NCBI RefSeq assembly: GCF_000829825.1
Contig: NZ_JXSL01000024.1
Coordinates: 54,604 to 118,603, forward strand
Length of the DNA: 64,000 bases
Reading direction: 5' to 3'
Origin: Paramagnetospirillum magnetotacticum MS-1
Lineage (GTDB): Bacteria > Pseudomonadota > Alphaproteobacteria > Rhodospirillales > Magnetospirillaceae
Shown: positions 26,560 to 35,686 of the stretch, piece by piece
How positions within the stretch are numbered: the stretch's first letter is position 1
How the letters are laid out: each line of letters begins with the position of its first letter
Program-made: the position numbers and the translations under genes
The notes under the pieces: generated by a model
Databases searched by the model: none
Told to the model about the DNA's origin: nothing
What the model saw: the letters and a program-made list of their open reading frames with translations, nothing else

Positions 26560-26999
26560 CGTGTCCGATATTCCATTGCGCGAGGACCATACAATCATCG
26601 GCCCTCACGGAAAAGCCCCCGCGCCAGGGGGGAGGACGCGGGGGCCATTTTCCGGTGTCCGGCAACGGGGGGACGCTGCCGGTCTTCGACGAAGCCACTC
26701 GGGGGGGGGGAGAGAGTGGTCCGTCCTTCGGCGGGGAGTTCGGATTCCGCCGGGTCCGAGATGCTGTGGCGAGGAGCGCAAACTTGCCGCCAACCGCCTC
26801 TCCGACCTTATGAAGCGGATCATGACAGGGGCGAGGTTACGGCAGCATTTCACCGCGATTAACCTTTCGTAATGATCGAGGCCTCCAGACCGCCCCTCCC
26901 CCCGCGCAGGACGGCCACGCCGTGGGCGCACGCCCCTTTCGGGCGGAAATATGATAGGCTTCTCCCTTGATAGCGTGGGTGTAGCGAGGAGAGTCCGCC
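26560..26999. other. Gene-free stretch upstream of the two-component operon
   Basis: I see no gene here. It holds a GC hairpin (26615-26645), a run of ten G residues at 26701-26710, and promoter sequence for the flanking divergent genes. Short frames crossing it have no ribosome sites and no protein-like composition. Confidence 0.55.
26615..26645 (-). terminator. Terminator-like hairpin in the response-regulator leader
   Basis: The stem is GCCCCCGCG paired with CGCGGGGGC across a 13-base loop. On the minus strand it is followed by TTTTCC. It sits 55 bases upstream of the response-regulator start. It could be an attenuator or the end of an unseen upstream transcript. Confidence 0.5.
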
Positions 27000-27257
27000 A
27001 TGTTGAGCCTGGAAGACTGCATCGCCTTTAGCGGCCTGACGGTCGAGCAACTGGACGCCGTCGCCTGCCACCAACATCTGCCGCTGATCGTCGTCGCCGA
27101 ATGGGCCGAGACGGTGCTTGACGCCGAGGACGGCTTTGCCAGGGTCGCCGCCATCCTCGCCGAGGAAGTGGAAGCGGCCATCATCCATCATAAGGACCGC
27201 CTGGACGGCTGGTCGCAGGGCCTGGATCAGTTCCTGCGTGACCATGCCATCCACTGA
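27000..27257 (+). CDS. Small conserved-type acidic protein
   Basis: This 85-residue soluble protein is rich in Ala, Glu and Leu and is predicted largely helical (SLEDCIAFSGLTVEQLDAVACHQHLP, then AAILAEEVEAAI). GAGGAG stands 8 bases before the ATG, a good start. It is monocistronic, and its stop is followed 8 bases later by the convergent SRAP gene. Two cysteines and several histidines are present but not in a metal motif. I do not recognise a function. Confidence 0.72.
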   Translation: MLSLEDCIAFSGLTVEQLDAVACHQHLPLIVVAEWAETVLDAEDGFARVAAILAEEVEAAIIHHKDRLDGWSQGLDQFLRDHAIH

Positions 27258-27265
27258 AGTCGCGC

Positions 27266-27841
27266 TTATGAGCCGAAAAGGTCGCCCTGGGCGGATGGCG
27301 GGCCAGGCTCGGCGGTGATGGCGAACGGCCCCTCGTGAGGCCGCAGCAGCGGCTCGACCTCGGCGAAAGGTTTGGCGGCATCGGCCCAGGCCGCCCCGGC
27401 CTCGGGCGCAAGCACGACCGGCATTCGGTCATGAACCGCCACGAGATCATCGGCGGGGCCGCAGGTGATGATCACCACGCGCGCACCATCGCTCAATCCA
27501 GCCAAGGCGAAGAGATCGCAGCCGACCGGGGCGATGCGGGTCTTGACCCGCCCCGGCCACTCCCACCAGCCCGTGGCGGGGATCAGCACCCGTCCCCCGG
27601 TCAGGAGGGGGCGGAAGGTGGGCTTGACGGCCAGACTTTCCGACCGGGCATTGATGAGCGGCGCCGCCTGCCACTCCACGCGCAATCCCCAGGGCATCAG
27701 GCGGGCGCCACCGCCGCCCACAACCAGGACGGGGTCGGTCGGACGCATCTCCGATCCCCGCGGCCATGGCGGCGCCACGGTCAGACCAAACCGCCCGATC
27801 ACCTCATGGGAATTGGCGTTCAGTTCGAAGCGGGAGCACAT
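27266..27841 (-). CDS. SRAP-family DNA-protein crosslink protein (YedK/HMCES-like)
   Basis: This 191-residue SRAP protein covalently caps abasic sites in single-stranded DNA. Cys2 of MCSRFE is the nucleophile, Asn of LINARSES and Glu of ATGWWEW are the active-site partners, and VHDRMPV holds the catalytic His. The ATG needed to expose Cys2 is at 27841, with GAGGG upstream. It is somewhat shorter than YedK (222) but complete in motifs. It begins inside the end of tlyA (22-base overlap), so the two are probably co-transcribed. Confidence 0.92.
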   Translation of the reverse strand: MCSRFELNANSHEVIGRFGLTVAPPWPRGSEMRPTDPVLVVGGGGARLMPWGLRVEWQAAPLINARSESLAVKPTFRPLLTGGRVLIPATGWWEWPGRVKTRIAPVGCDLFALAGLSDGARVVIITCGPADDLVAVHDRMPVVLAPEAGAAWADAAKPFAEVEPLLRPHEGPFAITAEPGPPSAQGDLFGS

Positions 27842-28587
27842 GGGGCGCCCTCGAAGCGGCCGACGATCAGAAATTCCTTGTTGCCTTCGGGGCCGAGGAT
27901 GGGGCTTTCGGTGATGCCCTCCACCCGCCAGCCGGGCAAGCCGTCCAGCCAGAGGCGGATGCGTTCGCACACTTCGGCATGCAGTTCGGGCTCGCGCACC
28001 ACGCCGCCCTTGCCCACCCGGCCCTTGCCCACCTCGAATTGCGGCTTGATCAAAGCCGCCACCCAGGCGCCGGGCCGGGCCAGGGCCAGGGCGGCGGGCA
28101 ACACCGTTTCCAGTCCGATGAAGCTGGCGTCGCAGACCACCATATCCACCGGCTCGGGGATCTGCTCTTGCGTCAGATGACGGGCATTGGTGCGCTCGAG
28201 CACCACCACGCGGGGATCGCTGCGCAGTTTCCAGGCCAATTGCCCGTGGCCCACATCCACGGCATAGACCCGCGCCGCCCCATAGGTCAGCAGCACGTCG
28301 GTGAAACCTCCGGTCGAAGCCCCCACATCGACGGCCACCTTGTCCGAGGGATCGAGGGCGAAGGCTTCCAACGCCTTGGCCAGTTTGAGGCCGCCGCGCG
28401 AGACCCAGGGATGGTCCTGGCCCTTGAGCTCAAGCGCACAATCCTCGGCCATATTGGTGCCCGGCTTATCCACCCGCCGATCGCCGCTATAGACCAGCCC
28501 CGCCATGACCAAAGCCTGGGCCTTGGAACGGCTTTCCACCAGCCCTCTGTCCACCAGCAGTTGATCGACCCGCTTTTTCGCACTCAT
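27820..28587 (-). CDS. tlyA: rRNA 2'-O-ribose methyltransferase TlyA
   Basis: This is a 255-residue protein with an N-terminal S4 RNA-binding domain (KKRVDQLLVDRGLVESRSKAQALVMAG split across residues 4-32) followed by a FtsJ-like methyltransferase. AdoMet-binding is in VAVDVGASTGGFTDVLL, and VCDASFIGLETVLP, LIKPQFEVG follow. TlyA enzymes methylate cytidines in 16S and/or 23S rRNA. In many alphaproteobacteria tlyA follows dxs; here it lies on the opposite strand 3.6 kb away on the other side of the cluster. A longer upstream frame only shadows the deacetylase gene. Confidence 0.93.
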   Translation of the reverse strand: MSAKKRVDQLLVDRGLVESRSKAQALVMAGLVYSGDRRVDKPGTNMAEDCALELKGQDHPWVSRGGLKLAKALEAFALDPSDKVAVDVGASTGGFTDVLLTYGAARVYAVDVGHGQLAWKLRSDPRVVVLERTNARHLTQEQIPEPVDMVVCDASFIGLETVLPAALALARPGAWVAALIKPQFEVGKGRVGKGGVVREPELHAEVCERIRLWLDGLPGWRVEGITESPILGPEGNKEFLIVGRFEGAPCAPASN

Positions 28588-28683
28588 ACGCCATTGCCCC
28601 ATGCAAAAATCAGGGATGGAAATTGCCCCCCCTTTCCCCGAGAATACAGAAAATTTATATAATCGCGGGACGTCCAAGCCATA

Positions 28684-29616
28684 ATGACAACGTTGCTGTT
28701 CACGCACCCCGTCTGTCTTCAGCATGACACGGGCGACTATCACCCCGAATGCGCCGATCGCATCAAGGCCGTCCTCGCCGCTTTGGAAAGCGAGGAGTTC
28801 ATGATGCTGCTGCGCGACGAAGCGCCGCACGCCACCATGGAGCAGCTGATGCGGGCCCACCCGCTCAGCCATATCGATTACGTGCTGGATTCGGTCCCCA
28901 CCAGCGACAGCCACCATCATCTGGACCCCGACACCATATTGTCGCGCTATTCGGGCGAGGCGGCGCTGAGGTCGGCCGGGGCGGGCATCGCGGCGGTGGA
29001 CGCCGTGGCCAAGGGCGAGGTGCGCAACTGCTTTTGCGCCGTGCGCCCGCCGGGCCACCATGCCGAGCGCGACAATGCCATGGGCTTCTGCTTCTTCTCC
29101 AACGCCGCCATCGCCGCCCTGCACGCCCGCGATGCCCACGGCTACAAGCGGGTGGCGGTGGTCGATATCGACGTGCACCACGGCAACGGCACTCAGCACA
29201 TCCTGTGGGATGAGCCGGGCATGCTCTATGCCTCCACCCATCAGGAACACGCCTTCCCTAATACCGGTCTGATGGAAGAGACCGGCGGCGAGGGCATCAT
29301 GGTCAATGTGCCGCTGCCCGCCGGAACCAATTCCGACGATTACCGCATGGCCTTTACCGACATCCTGCTGCCCCGTCTGCGCGAATTCGCCCCCGACTTC
29401 CTGATCATCTCGGCCGGGTTCGACGCCCATGCCGCCGATCCCCTGGCCCATCTGCGGCTGACCACCGCCGATTTCGGCTGGATCACCCGGCAATTGCTCC
29501 AGGTGGCGGAGGAAACCGCGGGCAACCGGGTCGTCTCCATCCTGGAAGGCGGCTATGACCTGCGCGCCCTGGCCGCCAGCGCCCGCGAGCATGTGCGGGC
29601 GCTGATGGGGATGTAG
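28684..29616 (+). CDS. Histone-deacetylase/AcuC-family deacetylase
   Basis: This 310-residue zinc amidohydrolase belongs to the class II HDAC-like bacterial family. Visible are RPPGHHAERDNAMGFCFF (catalytic His pair), VVDIDVHHGNGTQ (zinc Asp and His), SAGFDAHAADPL (zinc Asp) and LEGGYDL (Tyr). It removes acyl groups from lysine or small amides. A gene of this type commonly neighbours xseB-ispA-dxs in Rhodospirillales, as here, though one extra gene intervenes. It is divergent from tlyA across 96 bases. Confidence 0.92.
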   Translation: MTTLLFTHPVCLQHDTGDYHPECADRIKAVLAALESEEFMMLLRDEAPHATMEQLMRAHPLSHIDYVLDSVPTSDSHHHLDPDTILSRYSGEAALRSAGAGIAAVDAVAKGEVRNCFCAVRPPGHHAERDNAMGFCFFSNAAIAALHARDAHGYKRVAVVDIDVHHGNGTQHILWDEPGMLYASTHQEHAFPNTGLMEETGGEGIMVNVPLPAGTNSDDYRMAFTDILLPRLREFAPDFLIISAGFDAHAADPLAHLRLTTADFGWITRQLLQVAEETAGNRVVSILEGGYDLRALAASAREHVRALMGM

Positions 29617-29624
29617 CGATTTCC

Positions 29625-30917
29625 ATGGCCGTCATCCGTTACGTCACCGGCGTCAATGCCGAATACTTCTTCATTCTGTTTCCGCTATTCGCCTCGTTGC
29701 GGCGCTTCGCGCCCGAGATCAGGGTCGAGGTGTGCGATTTCGGCCTGACCGCGCCGCAGCGAGCGTTCCTCGAGCGCAAGGGCCTGCTGCTCGAGGCCCC
29801 GCCCGATCTGGCCGGGGCGCATCCCTGGCGCTGCAAGGCCGCGTTGGGCCGCTATCTGGACGGCCGGCCGTGGGATGTGGCCTTCTGGCTGGACGCCGAC
29901 ATGATGGCCGTCGCACCTTGCGGCGATCTGCTGTCAGGTATCGCACAACGCCTGCTGGCTGGGGGAAAGCCACTGGCCGTGTGCATCGATTCCCTGACCA
30001 CCGGCGAGGCGGTGCGGATTGCGCCCGCCCCCCATTTCGAGGCCAAGGCGCCGTCCCGTGGCATCGTCTCCGGGACGACCTATTTGAACTCCGGCTTTTT
30101 CGCCTGCTCGTCGCCGGGCTTTCTCGCCGACTGGGAGCGGCAATGCCGAGAGATGCCCGACGAAAATCTGTTCGAACAGAACGCCTTTAATTTGGTGGCC
30201 CACCCGGCGGGCTTTCAGTCCTTGGATATGTGGCAATGGAATTTGTGCGCCTACGCCTTGTCCTCGGTCCGCATCGAGGAATCGGTTGGCGAGACGCCCC
30301 GCTTTGTCCACCCTGACGGCCAGGTGCGCATCCTGCACGCCACCTCGCACCGCCCCGAAGACGTCATCAAGCAGACGGTGACCCTTTCCGCCGGGGGCCG
30401 CACCTTCGAGGCGACCGTCAAACTGCTGCGCCACCCCGCCTTGCTGCAATGGCAGATGTCCCTGCTGCGCCAGGGATTGGAGGCCGACGCGGCCTTACTG
30501 GGCGAATCGGGGCTGGGCCGCCCTGATCCCGGTGCCACCGGCGATGCCGATTCCGAGGCCAAGGCACGGTTCCAGAAGGGCGGCGAAATGTTCCTGCTGC
30601 GCCGTTTCGCCGAGGCCGCCGACGAATTCCGCGAGGTTCTCCGCCTCAAACCAGGCCATGCCCGCAGCCTGTTCAATCTGGCCATGGCCCAAGCCGAGTT
30701 GGGACAACTGCCCCTGGCGCCGCCGCTCCTGCGCCAGGCCATCCAGGCAGACCCCGATTACCGCGAGGCCCATATCTATCTGGTGATGATGCTGTCGCGG
30801 CTGGGAGAGAGCGAAGCCGCGGGCAAAGCCCTCGCCCAGGCGCTTTCCAGATGGCCGCAGGATTCAACCTTGCGGCAAATGGCCGATGCCGGAGACAAGA
30901 CCAATAATTTCGTCTGA
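29625..30917 (+). CDS. Putative glycosyltransferase with C-terminal TPR repeats
   Basis: This 430-residue protein has two parts. Residues 1-250 resemble a GT-A fold: VTGVNAEYFFILFPLFASLRRF, then the DxD motif in FWLDADMMAV, then YLNSGFFACSSPGFL and the QNAFNLV motif of GT8-like enzymes. Residues about 305-420 hold TPR repeats (FQKGGEMFLLRRFAEAADEF, LFNLAMAQAELGQLPLA). It is probably cytoplasmic. It lies 8 bases after the deacetylase gene and separates it from xseB, interrupting a common gene order. The donor and acceptor sugars are unknown. Confidence 0.72.
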   Translation: MAVIRYVTGVNAEYFFILFPLFASLRRFAPEIRVEVCDFGLTAPQRAFLERKGLLLEAPPDLAGAHPWRCKAALGRYLDGRPWDVAFWLDADMMAVAPCGDLLSGIAQRLLAGGKPLAVCIDSLTTGEAVRIAPAPHFEAKAPSRGIVSGTTYLNSGFFACSSPGFLADWERQCREMPDENLFEQNAFNLVAHPAGFQSLDMWQWNLCAYALSSVRIEESVGETPRFVHPDGQVRILHATSHRPEDVIKQTVTLSAGGRTFEATVKLLRHPALLQWQMSLLRQGLEADAALLGESGLGRPDPGATGDADSEAKARFQKGGEMFLLRRFAEAADEFREVLRLKPGHARSLFNLAMAQAELGQLPLAPPLLRQAIQADPDYREAHIYLVMMLSRLGESEAAGKALAQALSRWPQDSTLRQMADAGDKTNNFV

Positions 30918-31033
30918 TACCCACGGCTTTTTTCGAATTGTGCGCAGTGAAGCTTGCCTTCGCAGGCCTGCGCCCGTAAACTTCCGCGCTTCGTTGGAAG
31001 ACCCGATAACAGGTTGTTGAATCACGAGCCCCC

Positions 31034-31279
31034 ATGGCAGAAAACTCCACCGACATCGCCGCCATGAGTTTCGAGGAGGCCCTGGCCGAATTGGATCTTA
31101 TCGTGCGCCGCCTGGAGGAGGGCAAGGGACGGCTTGATGACTCCATCGTCTCATACGAGCGCGGCGCGCTGCTGAAAAAGCACTGCGAGGCCAAGCTGGA
31201 AGAGGCGCGAACCAAGGTCGAGCGGATCGTGTCGGGTCCCGACGGAAGTGTGGCTCTTCAGGCCGCAGAGAGTGTGTGA
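31034..31279 (+). CDS. xseB: Exodeoxyribonuclease VII small subunit
   Basis: This is the 81-residue XseB, with MSFEEALAELDLIVRRLEEGKGRLDDSI split around the usual first helix and ALLKKHCEAKLEEARTKV in the second. It binds XseA to form the single-strand exonuclease. Its stop overlaps the possible GTG start of ispA, and the order xseB-ispA-dxs is conserved in proteobacteria. Confidence 0.94.
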   Translation: MAENSTDIAAMSFEEALAELDLIVRRLEEGKGRLDDSIVSYERGALLKKHCEAKLEEARTKVERIVSGPDGSVALQAAESV

Positions 31280-32208
31280 TCCTAAGAAAGTCGAGTAAAC
31301 CATTGACTGATTCTCCCATGTCTTCGCGCCTCACCGAGGCTCTGACCGTCGTCAGCCAGGCCGTCAATTCCGAGTTGGATCGCCTGTTGCCGGTTTCCGA
31401 ATCCCCCGATTCCCGGGTTCACGAGGCCATGCGCTATTCCACACTGGATGGCGGCAAGCGTCTTCGCCCCTTTCTGGTGATGCAGTCCGCCAGCCTGTTC
31501 AATGTGGCGGAAAGCGCCGCCATCCGCGTAGCCTGCGCCATCGAGATGATCCACTGCTATTCGCTGGTTCACGACGACCTGCCCTGCATGGATGATGACG
31601 ACCTGCGCCGCGGCCGTCCCACCTGCCACAAGGCCTTCGACGAGGCCACCGCCCTGCTGGCTGGCGACGCCCTGCTGACCAAGGCCTTCGAGGTGCTGGT
31701 CAATCCCGCCACCCATGCCGATCCGGCTGTGCGCTGCGAACTGGTGGCCGATCTGGCCCACGCCTCGGGCGGCCAGGGCATGGTCGGCGGCCAGATGATC
31801 GACCTTCAGGCCCATACCCTGGACCTGGACGTGGCGGGCATCACCCGCCTGCAGCAGTTGAAGACCGGCCGGCTGTTCTCGTTCTCCTGCGAGGCGGGCG
31901 CCGTCCTGGGCAAGGCCCATGGCGAGCTGCGGCTGGCGCTTCGCAATTACGCCCATGACCTGGGTCTGGCCTTCCAGATCGCCGACGACATCCTCGACGT
32001 GGAAGGTGACGTGGCCGAGGTGGGCAAGCGCCTGAACAAGGACGCCGATGCCGGAAAGGCGACCTTCGTGTCGCTGTTGGGCCTCGAGCGCGCCAAGTCC
32101 CAGGCGGACATGCTGGCCGAACAGGCCTGCCGCCATCTTGATCCTTTCGGCGAGAAGGCCGATCTGATGCGGGACGTGGCCCGCTTCGTCGTTCGCCGCC
32201 GTTCGTGA
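31276..32208 (+). CDS. ispA: Farnesyl/geranyl diphosphate synthase
   Basis: This polyprenyl synthase of up to 310 residues makes farnesyl diphosphate from IPP and DMAPP. The first aspartate-rich motif is DDLPCMDDDDLRRG and the second is QIADDILDVEGD; LDGGKRLRPF is near the N-terminus. The start is unclear: GTG 31276 overlaps the xseB stop, while ATG 31318 (MSSRLTEAL) would give the more usual length of about 296. It supplies the hopanoid, quinone and carotenoid precursors and is followed 12 bases later by dxs. Confidence 0.94.
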   Translation: MILRKSSKPLTDSPMSSRLTEALTVVSQAVNSELDRLLPVSESPDSRVHEAMRYSTLDGGKRLRPFLVMQSASLFNVAESAAIRVACAIEMIHCYSLVHDDLPCMDDDDLRRGRPTCHKAFDEATALLAGDALLTKAFEVLVNPATHADPAVRCELVADLAHASGGQGMVGGQMIDLQAHTLDLDVAGITRLQQLKTGRLFSFSCEAGAVLGKAHGELRLALRNYAHDLGLAFQIADDILDVEGDVAEVGKRLNKDADAGKATFVSLLGLERAKSQADMLAEQACRHLDPFGEKADLMRDVARFVVRRRS

Positions 32209-32220
32209 GGTCCTAAAGGA

Positions 32221-34155
32221 ATGACTCCCCCCCCCGCCACCGGTAAGCCCAAGTCGTCCCTTCTTGACGGCGTGTCGAGCCCGGCCGATATCCGCGACTT
32301 CTCCATCGAGGAGCTGGAGCAGCTGACCTATGAGGTCCGTCAGGAGATGATCCAGTCGGTCTCCTTCACCGGCGGCCATCTGGGGGCCGGTCTGGGAGTC
32401 GCCGAACTGACCGTGGCGATCCACCACATTTTCGATACGCCGCGCGACCGTCTGATCTGGGATGTGGGCCATCAGGCCTATCCCCACAAGATCCTGACCG
32501 GACGCAGGCAGCGCATGCGCACCATGCGCCAGGGCGGGGGTCTGTCGGGCTTCACCCGCCGGTCGGAAAGCGAGTACGACCCCTTCGGCGCCGGGCATTC
32601 CTCCACCTCCATCTCGGCGGCGCTGGGCATGGCCGTGGCCCGCGACCTCAAGGGCGCCACCAACAACGTCATCGCGGTGATCGGCGACGGCGCCATGAGC
32701 GCCGGTCAGGCCTATGAGGCCATGAACAATGCCGGTGCGGCGGGCTCGCGCCTGATCGTCATCCTCAACGACAACGACATGTCCATCGCGCCGCCGGTGG
32801 GCGCGCTGTCGGCCCATCTGTCACGCCTGCTGTCGTCGCCGTCCTATCACTCGCTGCGCCATCTGGTGAAGGATCTGGCCCATCTGCTGCCCCCTCCTCT
32901 CGAACGGGCCGTTGGCCGCGCCGAGGAATATGCCCGCGGCATGGTCTCGGGCGGCGGCACCTTGTTCGAGGAATTGGGCTTTTATTACGTGGGCCCCATC
33001 GACGGCCACAATTTCGAGCATCTGCTGCCCGTTCTGAAGAACGTGCGCGATTCCGAGGAAACCCGGCCGGTCCTGCTGCATGTGGTGACCAAGAAGGGCC
33101 GCGGCTATCCCCCGGCCGAGGCCGCCGCGGACAAGTATCACGGCGTCGGCCGCTTTGACGTGCTGACCGGTCAGTTGGAAAAGCCCAAGGCCAATGCGCC
33201 GTCCTATACCTCGGTCTTCGCCAAGGCGCTGATCGCCGAGGCGGAGGTGGATGACCGCGTGGTCGCCATCACCGCCGCCATGCCGGGCGGCACCGGTCTC
33301 GACAAGTTCGGCGACCGTTTCCCGGCGCGGACCTTCGACGTGGGCATCGCCGAACAGCATGCGGTGACCTTCGCTGGCGGTCTGGCCACCGAGGGCTTCA
33401 AGCCGTTCTGCGCCATCTACTCCTCCTTCCTGCAGCGCGCCTATGATCAGGTGCAGCATGACGTGGTGCTGCAGAAACTTCCCGTGCGCTTCGCCATCGA
33501 CCGCGCCGGTCTGGTGGGCGCCGACGGCGCCACCCATGCGGGCTCCTACGACATGGCCTTCCTGGGCTGCCTGCCCGACATCGTCATCATGTGCCCGTCG
33601 GACGAGGCGGAACTGATGCACGCGGTGGCCACCGCCGTCGCCATCGACGACCGTCCCTCGGCCTTCCGCTATCCGCGCGGCGAGGGCGTGGGCGTCGAAC
33701 TGCCCGAACGCGGCACGGTGATGCCCATTGGCAAGGGCCGCGTGGTGCGCGAAGGCAACCGGGTCGCCATCCTGTCGCTGGGCACCCGCTTGGCCGAAGT
33801 GCTGAAGGCCGCCGACGATCTGACCGCCCGCGGGCTTGCCCCCACCGTGGTCGATGCCCGCTTCATGAAGCCGCTGGACGAGGAGCTGATTCTTCGCATG
33901 GCGCGCGAACACGAAATGCTGGTCACCGTCGAAGAAGGTTCGGTGGGCGGCTTCGCCAGCCATGTACTCCATCTGCTGGCGTCCAAGGGCGCCCTGGACC
34001 GCGGCCTCAAGGTTCGCCCTCTGGCTCTTCCCGACGTCTTCGTCGAGCATGATGCCCCGATGATCCAGTACGAGAAGATCGGCCTCAATGCTTCGGGCAT
34101 CGTGGCCACGGTGCTTGCCACCCTTGGGGAAACCCGTTCCATGGTCAGCGCCTGA
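32221..34155 (+). CDS. dxs: 1-deoxy-D-xylulose-5-phosphate synthase
   Basis: This 644-residue thiamine diphosphate enzyme commits pyruvate and glyceraldehyde 3-phosphate to the MEP isoprenoid pathway. Visible are the ThDP/Mg motif [17 protein letters not shown], the catalytic His regions GGHLGAGLG and VGHQAYPHK, and the transketolase C-terminal motifs [22 protein letters not shown] and [14 protein letters not shown]. The length is typical. A rho-independent terminator closes the xseB-ispA-dxs unit. Confidence 0.96.
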   Translation: MTPPPATGKPKSSLLDGVSSPADIRDFSIEELEQLTYEVRQEMIQSVSFTGGHLGAGLGVAELTVAIHHIFDTPRDRLIWDVGHQAYPHKILTGRRQRMRTMRQGGGLSGFTRRSESEYDPFGAGHSSTSISAALGMAVARDLKGATNNVIAVIGDGAMSAGQAYEAMNNAGAAGSRLIVILNDNDMSIAPPVGALSAHLSRLLSSPSYHSLRHLVKDLAHLLPPPLERAVGRAEEYARGMVSGGGTLFEELGFYYVGPIDGHNFEHLLPVLKNVRDSEETRPVLLHVVTKKGRGYPPAEAAADKYHGVGRFDVLTGQLEKPKANAPSYTSVFAKALIAEAEVDDRVVAITAAMPGGTGLDKFGDRFPARTFDVGIAEQHAVTFAGGLATEGFKPFCAIYSSFLQRAYDQVQHDVVLQKLPVRFAIDRAGLVGADGATHAGSYDMAFLGCLPDIVIMCPSDEAELMHAVATAVAIDDRPSAFRYPRGEGVGVELPERGTVMPIGKGRVVREGNRVAILSLGTRLAEVLKAADDLTARGLAPTVVDARFMKPLDEELILRMAREHEMLVTVEEGSVGGFASHVLHLLASKGALDRGLKVRPLALPDVFVEHDAPMIQYEKIGLNASGIVATVLATLGETRSMVSA

Positions 34156-34184
34156 CAATACACACTATTTCTTACGTAATATTA

Positions 34185-34216
34185 CGGCGCCGCCCCATTT
34201 CGGGTGGCGCCGTTTT
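34185..34216 (+). terminator. Rho-independent terminator after dxs
   Basis: The stem CGGCGCCGCCC pairs with GGGTGGCGCCG (one G-U pair in RNA) around loop CATTTC and is followed by TTTT. It lies 30 bases after the dxs stop. Confidence 0.85.
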
Positions 34217-34286
34217 GTATATGGATTGAAATACCGCGAATCAGTGATATTATATATGTAACATTCGAGTTCTGAGGTATGCGGTC

Positions 34287-34601
34287 ATGGAATTGGAAAA
34301 ACTTCAGGAAAGCGCCCGCCGGGCCAGCGCCTTGCTGAAGGCCATGAGCAACGAACACCGCCTGATGATTCTGTGTCAGCTGCTTCCCGGCGAGAAGTCG
34401 GTGGGCGAGCTCGAGCGCATCATCGGCCTCAGCCAGTCGGCGCTGTCGCAGCATCTGGCCCGCCTGCGCCGCGACACCCTGGTCACCACCCGGCGCCAGG
34501 CCCAGACCATTTTCTATTCCCTGGCCGGGGTCGAGGCCCGCGCGGTGATCGACACCCTGTATGGTCTGTACTGCCAGCCCGAGGGTGGCTGCGCCGGTTA
34601 G
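34287..34601 (+). CDS. ArsR-family regulator with SqrR/BigR-like cysteines
   Basis: This 104-residue winged-helix repressor has LLKAMSNEHRLMILCQLLPGEKSV, then the recognition helix SQSALSQHLARLRRD and wing RRQAQTIFYSL. A Cys in MILC and another in LYGLYC stand where the SqrR/BigR/YgaV subgroup carries its redox pair, which reacts with persulfide to form a tetrasulfide and release DNA. A third Cys is near the C-terminus. It is monocistronic and its tail overlaps the convergent hydrolase gene by 4 bases. Sulfur sensing is inferred from cysteine placement only. Confidence 0.88.
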   Translation: MELEKLQESARRASALLKAMSNEHRLMILCQLLPGEKSVGELERIIGLSQSALSQHLARLRRDTLVTTRRQAQTIFYSLAGVEARAVIDTLYGLYCQPEGGCAG

Positions 34602-35626
34602 GCCTGCCGATACCGCCACACCCCGTTCGAATCCAAGGTCCGCACCACGCTCCCCAGCTTCATCAGATGATGGAGATGGGCAAGGGTCTCTCCCGTGGCG
34701 AAGCCCAACTGGTGGGCGTCCAACGGGCGGGTGAACAGCACCTTCAGCACCTGAACCGCTGTGACGGCCTCCGAGCAGGCCCCAAGAGTCTTCTCCAGAC
34801 GCTCGGCATGATGGGCCTTGAGATCGTCGATGCGGGTATGAAGCCCCTGGAACGGCAAGCCATGGGACGGCAGAACGAATGTGTCCTCGGGGAGTGCACG
34901 CAAACGGTCCAGGGCGTCGAGAAAGAGGGAAAGCGGCTCGGATTCCGGCTGCTGCGGCCAGACGCCGACGATGGGCGAAATGCGCGGCAGAACCTGATCG
35001 CCGGAAATCAGCAGCCCGGCTTCCTCGCAATACAAGCAGGCATGCTCGGGCGAGTGCCCTCCGCCCTCGATCACCCGCCAGATGCGACCGCCGATGGTCA
35101 TCTCGTCACCGTGACGGATGCCGATGACGCGCACCGGAATGACGTCGATGCGCGAGCGATAGGTGTTGCGCCGTTCCTTGACCCCCTCCAACTGCTCGGC
35201 ATCCAGACCGATGCGGGTGTAGTAATGAAGCTGGTTGGCGACAAAGTCGGCACTGTCTTCCAGCCAGAGCATGCGGCCGAACAGCCATTCGCGCATCATG
35301 GCGGTAAGGTCCACCCCCAGCTTTTCGCACAGCCAGCCGGACAGGCCCATATGGTCGGGATGGAAATGGGTGGCGATCAGCCGGTTGACCGCCTTTCCGG
35401 CCAGCGGCCCGGCGAAGATCTCGTCCCATAAGGCCTTGGTGACGTCATTGCCCAGGCCGGTATCGACCAACACCACACCCTCGCCATCGTCGAGAACCCA
35501 CAGATTGATGTGATCGAGGGCAAAGGGCAACGGCATGCGAATCCACCGCACCCCCGGCGCCACCTCCAGCAAATGCCCATGCATCGGAGGCTCGGTCAGC
35601 GGATGGATCAGGGTCGAACGGCTCAC
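34598..35626 (-). CDS. Metallo-beta-lactamase-fold hydrolase with C-terminal winged helix
   Basis: This 342-residue MBL protein has the zinc motif THFHPDHMGL, the later His of GGGHSPEHACLY, the Asp of ISGDQVLP and His of LPSHGLPF. A C-terminal extension (about 265-340) looks like the winged-helix tail of the LACTB2/YflN-type MBL group, which hydrolyse thioesters or RNA. I choose GTG 35626 because GGGAGAG stands 7 bases upstream. It is not the persulfide dioxygenase (Blh/ETHE1) usually paired with BigR. Three ATGGCGG heptamers lie in the upstream region. Confidence 0.86.
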   Translation of the reverse strand: MSRSTLIHPLTEPPMHGHLLEVAPGVRWIRMPLPFALDHINLWVLDDGEGVVLVDTGLGNDVTKALWDEIFAGPLAGKAVNRLIATHFHPDHMGLSGWLCEKLGVDLTAMMREWLFGRMLWLEDSADFVANQLHYYTRIGLDAEQLEGVKERRNTYRSRIDVIPVRVIGIRHGDEMTIGGRIWRVIEGGGHSPEHACLYCEEAGLLISGDQVLPRISPIVGVWPQQPESEPLSLFLDALDRLRALPEDTFVLPSHGLPFQGLHTRIDDLKAHHAERLEKTLGACSEAVTAVQVLKVLFTRPLDAHQLGFATGETLAHLHHLMKLGSVVRTLDSNGVWRYRQA

Positions 35627-35686
35627 GGCAAGACTCTCCCGGTTAATTCGGTAAGTCTTTGCATATTTGATGCGGTGCGACAAGTT

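Noticed and set aside
28588..29592. N-terminal extension of tlyA
   Set aside because: It is antisense to the deacetylase gene; TlyA has its normal start with an S4 domain at 28587.
34287..35626. Classical BigR-Blh persulfide operon
   Set aside because: The MBL protein is convergent, not co-transcribed, and has a winged-helix tail rather than the rhodanese or ETHE1-type features.
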